A stretch of 64,000 nucleotides of DNA. It comes from CAITYL01 sp041651315 (lineage in GTDB: Bacteria; Verrucomicrobiota; Lentisphaeria; Oligosphaerales; CAITYL01). Position numbers and translations under genes: made by a program. This document shows, piece by piece, positions 57,734 through 64,000 of the stretch. Numbering within the stretch: the stretch's first letter is position 1; every line of letters begins with the position of its first letter. Location of the stretch: NCBI GenBank assembly GCA_041651315.1, contig JBAZJM010000003.1, positions 5,196-69,195 of the forward strand. Reading direction: 5' to 3'. The notes under the pieces are model-generated. The model was not told the DNA's origin and made no database searches. It saw only the letters and a program-made list of their open reading frames with translations.

Positions 57734-60700
57734 TAGTAATCAGACCTTCTTGGGTTCATCATGTTCCCGCGAATTCTAAATATCCCTGCTGCTGAATCGC
57801 TGGCATCAGTAGTAAGGGTTATCTTATTGTTAACATCATACTCTATCCAAGCAGAGAAAACAACAAGAACAAGTGTTCCCTTACGACCAATACCACCAGG
57901 AAGATTTATGAAATCTTCTTTCAATTCCATGATGGCTGGATAAGCAACTTTATGTCTACGTCCAAATGAAAGTTCTTGAGAGTAGACAACAGGAGAATAT
58001 TTAGAAGGTAGAAGAGGATCTCTCGATTTTGGCCAGAAGTGCCGTCCTTCAGCATCAATCACATCATCAAGTGCACCTCTGTATAAAGTCACATCTCCAG
58101 GGTTTGGTGCATATGGAACTGAAACAGCTAGAGTGATGAATCCAGTGTTGATATCGAAATTTAAGAGATATACGTCTGCCGGGGCATCCAAACGTGCCTC
58201 TGGATAATCAGGGATAGGAGTGGATCCGACCGGAATTTGAGCACCAGGAGATATAAATGGAAAACAGTCATCAGCGCTTCCAGGACCCGAAGCGATGATG
58301 TTCATCATTTTTCCAAGAGCTCTCGGAGTCAAATTGAGAGTTTGGGATCCCGCTGGAGGAAGAAGACTCTGCATCGCTGCAGAGCGATAAAAGAAGTTAT
58401 ATGAATTTGTTGATGAAGTTAGAGGGTATGGGGCACGATAAGCAACATAAATGATGTTTATCATTGCTCCTATTGGAACCGGACTTATCTCAACTCTTGT
58501 AAAAGCTGTGTTGAATGTGTAATTATCAGTTATATATGGATCACCGAAACCATCAGATATTTGAATAAAATCACCGGTAAGTCGTTCCGGAATGAGAACG
58601 TATGAAACTCCGGAGACTTCCCCATCAGCGTTAAATCCGAGAACGAGATTTAACGTTGAAAGATCTCCAACAACAGATCCGATTCCAACATAACCAACTG
58701 ATGAAGTTATTCGTATATGATAATCCCCAGGAATAACTCCAGGGACTACCGTCGCAATTAAATTCAGAGACCAGAAAACAAATCCATTATTTAGGTCAAA
58801 AGCTATTTGATTCTTATCGGTAAGAGGTCCTGAAGTGACATCTATTTGAACAAATCCAGCACCAGGATTATCTCTTACATATAAAGTAAAATTGACTGTC
58901 GTGTCAACGAATTGACTTATATCCGTTCCTGTCAGTTCGTAAACTGTTGAAACAGATGGGGCGACAGCAATTGCTGAAAAAGTAGGAGCTCGAGGATCAG
59001 ATAAGCTCTCTGGTGTTCTGTGACGAATAGCAACTTCTCTATGACCTAGGTCAGCCCACCATTGAGCGCCATCATAAAGAGTAACAGGATCTGGCGGAAG
59101 AAGACTTCTACTTACATCAGAAGTAGAAACCCAACCGGTTGTATCAACCCAAGACGGTAAAGGAGGAGAAGCGGCTGTCCAAAGTTGATATGCTTCAACG
59201 ATATTACGTCTTACTCCACTGTTTACTGGATACTCAATAGCTAACTCAGCGTATAATGAAACATTTGATTGACTAATATTCCAATTTATTATTACTTCAT
59301 CAATGCCTGGACCGGTACCGATGTCGTAAAGAATAGAAGTAATATGAACCGGACTTGTTGGATCCAGCATATTATCTGAAGTATAACCTGATCCTGGTGC
59401 GTATATTCTTAAACTAACAAGTCTTATTATTGAAGTTCCGACGGGTGCTCGTGTAAGAACATTTATCGGTGTCGTATCCCAAGAGAGAGTTAAACTAGAT
59501 AAACTGAAAGTGGCAGTGCTTACCGGAGTACTGCCAATATCAATTCTAGCGACAATTGTATCGGTAATTGGTCGATCACTAAAATAACGTCGAATACCAT
59601 CCGGATTTCCCGAATGTTCAGAATTCCCGACGTTTTCTCTATAAAGATAGGAAGTTCCAACAGTCCCTTGACTAGAAACTTCACCATGAGTCGTCATGGA
59701 ATTATCAAGAACTTGTTGAAAAGATTTCTCAAGAAGCTCTTCAAAATTCGAAGAACACCCACGTCTTAAATCAACAACATCAGTTTCTACGATTGAATCC
59801 GAAAAAAGTCCGTCTGGACGATCTGATAAACCAGAAGCTATGAGAGCAGCTCCATTCATATTCGAAATTCGATTGAACGGAGCGCTATTTCGTCTCATTA
59901 CTGCGCAAACAGGAACAGCAAACATGAAACCATCAACTGTTCCTAAAGCTGTAGCACTAGTTAAATCTCCAGTTCCAGCCACCCAAAGACCTTTATCATC
60001 ATCAAATGATAGATAATTATATGTAGTTGGGGCTCCATCAACGCCAGGACCAGAAAAATCAGATACAGAATTTGCAACAACTAATGGATCATCTATCCCA
60101 TCTATATATGAAGAAATATTGATGCCTGGAATAATACGAAGTCTATATTGAATCTGAACTCTAGCGTTCGATTCTACTGCATAACTTGGATCAACTAGAT
60201 CATCAGTTAAATCAGTAGCAACAGGTGCTTTTACGTTTCCATAACGAAAAATACCGGCTGCAGAACTCTTATTTGCAATATTCGGAGTGGCCCGTAAGAG
60301 AGCTCTCCAAACTTCAAGAATTACTAAATCCGTTCTTGTTCCACTAACTGGAGGAACAGGAAAAGGTAATATATTGATACCTGGACTAGTACTATTGGTT
60401 AGATCTATATGAAGATGCCATCCATTGATGAGAACATCTGTCGCCAGCATTCCGACGATATTTTCAGAACCAGGGACCGGACCAGGATAAAGAAAAGATC
60501 CTGATGGGCTAGAACGCTCTAAGAAATCACCACCAAGAAAGCATGACGTAGAAAAACGTTGATTGGAACGCTTTAGACCGTAATCAGAAGCTATCTGATT
60601 CCTGAGATTCATCTCCCAGTCAATGACCGGAGCATCTGTTTGAATTACAACAGATTCATATGATCGGTCTTCACCGGAGAAAGCACCTCCAGTGCCCGCG

Positions 60701-60750
60701 TCAGATGGGTTCTCCGAAACATTCGGTCCGTAATTTCTATAACCATCCAT
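57733..60750 (-). CDS. Giant virion protein B, 1005 aa
   Basis: A paralog of virion protein A. Shared blocks include VILEVWRALL, IFRYGNVKAP, ARVQIQYRLRIIPGINIS, LGTVDGFMFAVPVCAVMRRN and DVVDLRRGCSSNFEE. After the conserved 350 residues the two diverge into different beta-rich regions. It is likely a tail/baseplate component; the head-to-tail arrangement with gene A suggests duplication followed by divergence. Confidence 0.8.
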   Translation of the reverse strand: MDGYRNYGPNVSENPSDAGTGGAFSGEDRSYESVVIQTDAPVIDWEMNLRNQIASDYGLKRSNQRFSTSCFLGGDFLERSSPSGSFLYPGPVPGSENIVGMLATDVLINGWHLHIDLTNSTSPGINILPFPVPPVSGTRTDLVILEVWRALLRATPNIANKSSAAGIFRYGNVKAPVATDLTDDLVDPSYAVESNARVQIQYRLRIIPGINISSYIDGIDDPLVVANSVSDFSGPGVDGAPTTYNYLSFDDDKGLWVAGTGDLTSATALGTVDGFMFAVPVCAVMRRNSAPFNRISNMNGAALIASGLSDRPDGLFSDSIVETDVVDLRRGCSSNFEELLEKSFQQVLDNSMTTHGEVSSQGTVGTSYLYRENVGNSEHSGNPDGIRRYFSDRPITDTIVARIDIGSTPVSTATFSLSSLTLSWDTTPINVLTRAPVGTSIIRLVSLRIYAPGSGYTSDNMLDPTSPVHITSILYDIGTGPGIDEVIINWNISQSNVSLYAELAIEYPVNSGVRRNIVEAYQLWTAASPPLPSWVDTTGWVSTSDVSRSLLPPDPVTLYDGAQWWADLGHREVAIRHRTPESLSDPRAPTFSAIAVAPSVSTVYELTGTDISQFVDTTVNFTLYVRDNPGAGFVQIDVTSGPLTDKNQIAFDLNNGFVFWSLNLIATVVPGVIPGDYHIRITSSVGYVGIGSVVGDLSTLNLVLGFNADGEVSGVSYVLIPERLTGDFIQISDGFGDPYITDNYTFNTAFTRVEISPVPIGAMINIIYVAYRAPYPLTSSTNSYNFFYRSAAMQSLLPPAGSQTLNLTPRALGKMMNIIASGPGSADDCFPFISPGAQIPVGSTPIPDYPEARLDAPADVYLLNFDINTGFITLAVSVPYAPNPGDVTLYRGALDDVIDAEGRHFWPKSRDPLLPSKYSPVVYSQELSFGRRHKVAYPAIMELKEDFINLPGGIGRKGTLVLVVFSAWIEYDVNNKITLTTDASDSAAGIFRIRGNMMNPRRSDY

Positions 60751-60791
60751 TGATGACTTCCCTCGAAAATGGAGGGCTATCGAATTAGGCC

Positions 60792-61184
60792 TCAGTCGTC
60801 GTCACTATCTTCGTCCTCGTCGTCCAAATCTTCTTCACCGTCGTCGTCGTCATCGTCGTCATCATCTTCTTCTTCGTCTTCTTCGTCTTCCGAATCCGAT
60901 TCAGGAGATTCACTGATAACTACAACAATGCCTTCGTCATTAAGTTTCTGAACAATTAACTCCCAAAGAGTTTCCCCATCGTCAGAATCCCAATCATCGA
61001 TTATTTCACTAACGTAATCGAAGAATTCTTCACCTAAAGAATCTTCAATTTCTTCCAACTGTTCATCAGTGAAACAATCGACCACGTTTTCGCATAGTGA
61101 TGATTTATCATCATCGCTATCGATAGCATCTTGGATTGCTATAACTAAGGCATCATATTTACGACGTTCAACAACTACTTTCAT
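60792..61184 (-). CDS. Acidic-tail protein, 130 aa
   Basis: The N-terminal 90 residues are helical and acidic. The last 40 are almost entirely Asp/Glu/Ser. Highly acidic proteins in tail modules can act as chaperones or DNA mimics. No family is recognised. Confidence 0.65.
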   Translation of the reverse strand: MKVVVERRKYDALVIAIQDAIDSDDDKSSLCENVVDCFTDEQLEEIEDSLGEEFFDYVSEIIDDWDSDDGETLWELIVQKLNDEGIVVVISESPESDSEDEEDEEEDDDDDDDDDGEEDLDDEDEDSDDD

Positions 61185-61203
61185 AGACAGTCCTGTGAAA
61201 TAA

Positions 61204-61875
61204 TCAGAAGGTAAGACGCCAAGTAAAACTAAGCGTCGAAGTTGCGGGTTTATTCAAGACTTTAAAAGTCTTGTAATTACCGAGCATATCCTTACCTGTC
61301 ACATCGACAGTTGTATCATAAATCCCATTTGGAGGGAGAATTGGATTACGATTGGCCATATTAGTGTCGATATCACCACCAAGAATGCCCATCTCAACAA
61401 GAGGTCCAACCGCTTCAGATTCCGAATAAGTAGTAGTGAAATCGATTATATTAGTTGGGATCCCAGAAATTGTCCCTTCAGCATCAACGTATTCGGAAAC
61501 TTGTAATTGCTTACGAGCAATTTCGTTATATAAAGAGCGCTGGCTAACTGTAGCAACTGGAGGATTCTGAAGATCCCAACCAACATCTCCAGTACCGACT
61601 GCAAGAGCATAACATCCGAATCTTGGTTCAGAAACATTCGGAGTTGGAGTACTCTTCATCAATCTTGCTACAAGAATGCTTGCATCGAGAGTGACTGTGT
61701 TTTCCCAACACCCGCTATCTTGAAGCTCACCGGTTTTACCGTCACGAAGCTCCCAAAAAATTATGCCAAATAAAATCGATCGACAAGTGTCGTTTTCTCT
61801 GACGTGAAGTCCGAGATTACCCGCATCTGCGGTTTTACGAAAAGTGTCTCTTGCACTTAGTATTCTTTTAGTCAT
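61204..61875 (-). CDS. Virion-associated protein, 223 aa
   Basis: A beta-rich protein (CRSILFGIIFWELRDGKTG, then DFTTTYSESEAVGPLVEMG and a GGDIDTNM segment) with a terminal strand LSFTWRLTF. The pattern of ESEAVG followed by L-x-E-M-G resembles phage structural proteins of unknown position. No enzyme motif is present. Confidence 0.7.
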   Translation of the reverse strand: MTKRILSARDTFRKTADAGNLGLHVRENDTCRSILFGIIFWELRDGKTGELQDSGCWENTVTLDASILVARLMKSTPTPNVSEPRFGCYALAVGTGDVGWDLQNPPVATVSQRSLYNEIARKQLQVSEYVDAEGTISGIPTNIIDFTTTYSESEAVGPLVEMGILGGDIDTNMANRNPILPPNGIYDTTVDVTGKDMLGNYKTFKVLNKPATSTLSFTWRLTF

Positions 61876-61898
61876 CTCAGTCCTTCAACGAAACCTTA

Positions 61899-62363
61899 CT
61901 AGGGAATCTTAATGATTGTTGTCGGTCCTGGAGGGATCGTTTGAGTTAGAATTGCCGTAATAAGATATTCTTTCGGCTGTGTCCTATAAAGAGGTAGATT
62001 GGTTCTCGATAAATTTGAAGCCCCCCACCCAGGACTGCCGCCTCCGAATCTAAAAATCCTACTCGTTTTTTCTTGAGGACGTTGATAATAATCCCCAGCC
62101 CTGACAGAAAATTTAATAGAAGATAGATCGATTTCGTTTACTGAACTACCATTAAATAACGCCGGAGAAAAGAAAATAGCTCCAGGTGAACCTGAAAGTG
62201 GACCAGAAATCGGTAATCCGCTAAAAACAGAAAGTGGAGCTCGCCCGAAAGGAACTCCAGGCGGAACGACATATGCCGGATCAAGAAATACTTTAACTTG
62301 TATTTCTTGATCTGAACCGCCCCAGGGACCTGATCCCCATGGAGTTTTGCCGTATCCTGACAT
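61899..62363 (-). CDS. Virion-associated protein, 154 aa
   Basis: Opens MSGYGKTPWGSGPWGGS, a Gly/Trp-rich lead often seen in phage tail proteins, followed by a beta-rich domain. No enzyme motif is seen. Third gene downstream of the collagen-like fibre gene in the structural module. Confidence 0.65.
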   Translation of the reverse strand: MSGYGKTPWGSGPWGGSDQEIQVKVFLDPAYVVPPGVPFGRAPLSVFSGLPISGPLSGSPGAIFFSPALFNGSSVNEIDLSSIKFSVRAGDYYQRPQEKTSRIFRFGGGSPGWGASNLSRTNLPLYRTQPKEYLITAILTQTIPPGPTTIIKIP

Positions 62364-62376
62364 GTAAGTTCTCTAC

Positions 62377-63063
62377 TTAAAAAGACGTGGAATCGTAGTA
62401 CCGATTAAAAATCTTCTTCGTTGCAAGTCGTTGTGAATCATTCGGTTGAGCTGAAAGAGCAATTACACAACCAATTTTGGCTGCCCAGTCACGACCCGGA
62501 TAACCTGCATAATAACCATCAATGCCTCCAACACAAAATTGAGATACTACACCAGCGTTTGAAGCCTCAATCATGTGTATTCCCGGTGATACTGTATCGG
62601 TTAAAACGCAATCAACATACCTATCTATCGATTGACTTGGATAAAGTGCGCTATTACCTGCGTATCCAGTGATAGCCTGCATTCCAACATTAGTTACTAT
62701 TACTGATGGATAGTCACTAAATGGGAGACTAGGCATCGTAACTAATGTTATGAAAGTCTTCACATAAGAAGGAACTATTACTGAGTTAGCTCTCAGAGAT
62801 TTACCAGCTGGAGCTGCTGAATATAATGCTTTTCTATTATTGATTAAACCAAGTATGAATCGATTTGATGAACTATTTGATAATAAATTATATCCAGACA
62901 TACTTGGCCATTTATCTACATTCCCTGATGTATCAAGTATTAATTGATCGCCAATCCAAGCATCGATAAAACTAAGACTGAATATATCAACTAAATTTCG
63001 ATAAAGCCATATAGGTGATATGGTCACTCCACCAGGAACTGAGAGTTGACCAGGTATGCTCAT
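62377..63063 (-). CDS. Putative tail fibre adhesin-like domain protein, 228 aa
   Basis: The protein resembles a lectin/LamG-like jelly-roll region (SFIDAWIGDQLILDTSGNV, then AAKIGCVIALSAQPND near the C-terminus). It overlaps the stop of the collagen-like fibre gene by 4 nt, so the two are likely one fibre system, with this part the possible receptor-binding tip. Confidence 0.6.
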   Translation of the reverse strand: MSIPGQLSVPGGVTISPIWLYRNLVDIFSLSFIDAWIGDQLILDTSGNVDKWPSMSGYNLLSNSSSNRFILGLINNRKALYSAAPAGKSLRANSVIVPSYVKTFITLVTMPSLPFSDYPSVIVTNVGMQAITGYAGNSALYPSQSIDRYVDCVLTDTVSPGIHMIEASNAGVVSQFCVGGIDGYYAGYPGRDWAAKIGCVIALSAQPNDSQRLATKKIFNRYYDSTSF

Positions 63064-64000
63064 GTTATATCCTCAAAGTTAGTCCACCATTTACTACGTG
63101 CCATAAATGTGGCTCCTCCTGAGGGTCTTTGTGCTGAAATTATGAATCCTCCTGTTGCAACTGCCATCGTAGCAACTGTATTAGCCATTCCTGTTGGATA
63201 CTGACTAGTATCGAAATAGACCTGATTTTGGAATTTAACGGTAGCAAGTCCAGAAGGATCTGTTGTAACATATGCGTCAACTTGGCAGTCAAGATTTCCT
63301 GAAATACTCTTATCTGCCGGTTCCCATACTGTTACACGAGTTCCTAATCGACAAATGTATATCTTAGAAGTCCCTAATCCGGAGAGAACTTCAGATCGAA
63401 CAATTGTCAATGCATTAGTTCCGAGTATGACATCTCCAATTGTTGAACTAGTACTCAATACTGCTGGACCTGTGGCTCCTTGAGCACCTGTTGCACCAGC
63501 TGGACCTGTTGCACCAGCTGGACCCGCAGCGCCAGTAGGACCTGGAGGTCCTCCTGCTGGTCCGGTAGGACCTTCTGGACCCGTCACACCAGCTGGACCT
63601 GTGGCACCGGCAGGACCTGGAGAGCCTTGAGCCCCTTGAGGACCTGTAGCTCCTGTTCCACCACCAGCGGGACCTGTGGGTCCTTCTGGTCCTGTGGCAC
63701 CCTGTGGACCTTGTGGTCCTGTAGGGCCACCAAAAGGACCTGTGGGTCCTTCCAGTCCTGTTGCACCCTGAGGGCCAGTGACTCCAGGTGATCCTTGTAA
63801 TCCTATCGAACCTGTCGCACCAGTAACTCCATCGATACCAGTTGCACCTTGGATCCCTTGTGGACCTGTGGCACCTTGTGGACCTGTGACCCCTTGGATG
63901 CCTTGAAGACCTGTGGCACCATCGATACCAGTAGCACCTTGGATCCCTTGTGGACCTGTGGCACCCTGTGGACCTGTGACCCCTTGGATGCCTTGAGGAC
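63060..64000 (-). CDS. Collagen-like fibre protein, partial (5' end outside window)
   Basis: From the window edge at 64000 the frame reads Gly-X-Y repeats (GPQGIQGVTGPQGATG...) for about 180 residues, with a few register breaks, then a non-collagen C-terminal domain of about 130 aa. Collagen-like segments form trimeric rods in phage fibres. The apparent GTG start at 63587 is internal to the repeat and is not the true start. The gene is in the fibre module and its stop overlaps the adhesin-like gene. Confidence 0.88.
   Translation of the reverse strand, partial: PQGIQGVTGPQGATGPQGIQGATGIDGATGLQGIQGVTGPQGATGPQGIQGATGIDGVTGATGSIGLQGSPGVTGPQGATGLEGPTGPFGGPTGPQGPQGATGPEGPTGPAGGGTGATGPQGAQGSPGPAGATGPAGVTGPEGPTGPAGGPPGPTGAAGPAGATGPAGATGAQGATGPAVLSTSSTIGDVILGTNALTIVRSEVLSGLGTSKIYICRLGTRVTVWEPADKSISGNLDCQVDAYVTTDPSGLATVKFQNQVYFDTSQYPTGMANTVATMAVATGGFIISAQRPSGGATFMARSKWWTNFEDIT
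63841..64000. repeat. 90-bp tandem repeat within the collagen-like gene
   Basis: A 90-bp unit (63841-63930) begins again at 63931 and is about 97% identical as far as the window edge. It encodes 10 Gly-X-Y triplets per unit. Copy number probably varies. Confidence 0.85.

Noticed and set aside
60769..60951. Ser-rich plus-strand ORF of 60 aa
   Set aside because: Antisense shadow of the Asp/Glu-rich C-terminus of the acidic protein (GA-rich codons).
63480..63791. Cys/Ser/Trp-rich ORFs over the collagen-like gene
   Set aside because: Other-frame translations of Gly-X-Y repeats.
1..64000. Global recoding of UAG
   Set aside because: Several genes with intact C-termini end in UAG right before or overlapping the next gene, so UAG still works as a stop.

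Overview
The window looks like part of a large tailed-phage (jumbo or megaphage-type) genome rather than a cellular chromosome. Genes are tightly packed and mostly on the minus strand, with many start/stop overlaps. It holds phage replication genes (family A DNA polymerase, DnaB-like helicase, a primase zinc-finger protein, an SNF2 helicase), phage structural genes (two giant paralogous virion proteins, a beta-helix spike, a collagen-like fibre) and a large tRNA array. No ribosomal or central metabolism genes are present. The host cannot be named. A lipoprotein, a pilin-like protein and a beta-barrel-like secreted protein suggest a Gram-negative host.

Layout. 1-7.0 kb: start of a dCMP-deaminase-like gene, then about 20 tRNA genes on the minus strand interleaved with small genes (DUF488, DUF1360-like, radical SAM, FmdB-like zinc ribbon). 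7.0-7.45 kb: probable plus-strand structured RNA. 7.5-24.7 kb: accessory minus-strand operons with a pilin-like protein, J-domain protein, sigma-70 factor, DSP phosphatase, RRM protein, HNH nuclease, a major-vault-protein-like protein, an amber suppressor tRNA, a peptidyl-tRNA hydrolase (PTH2) and an ECF sigma factor. 24.8-32.6 kb: Dam-type methylase, TnpB-wedge-like protein, AAA ATPase, a third sigma-like factor and hypotheticals. 32.6-43.3 kb: replication module (Pol A, DnaJ, primase zinc finger, DnaB-like helicase, SNF2 helicase). 43.3-47.5 kb: CYTH enzyme, secreted/lipoprotein genes, TrmH-type RNA methyltransferase. 47.5-64 kb: virion/tail genes, ending in a collagen-like fibre gene cut by the window edge.

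The most striking result is in the tRNA array. Two elements (1267-1426 and 2823-2964, both minus strand) have the parts of a tRNA in circularly permuted order. The 3' half (T-arm, 3' acceptor strand, encoded CCA) comes first, then a short linker, then the 5' half (5' acceptor strand, D-arm, anticodon-like arm, variable hairpin). In each, the acceptor halves pair perfectly over 7 bp and the outer ends of the element are complementary to each other (10 bp in one, 8+9 bp in the other). Both share the motif CTAACAAGC before the T-arm and both begin directly after the ACC end of an upstream tRNA. This looks like a phage family of permuted, perhaps two-piece, tRNAs, comparable in layout to two-piece tmRNA or algal/archaeal permuted tRNAs. 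A possible third relative is the structured RNA at 6275-6482.

A second translation-related signal is the tRNA with anticodon CUA (23467-23539). The dnaJ gene is separated from the next ORF by a single in-frame UAG, so suppression would fuse the two. The tRNAs, PTH2 protein, TrmH-like methylase and three sigma-like factors together suggest a phage that extensively reshapes host translation and transcription.
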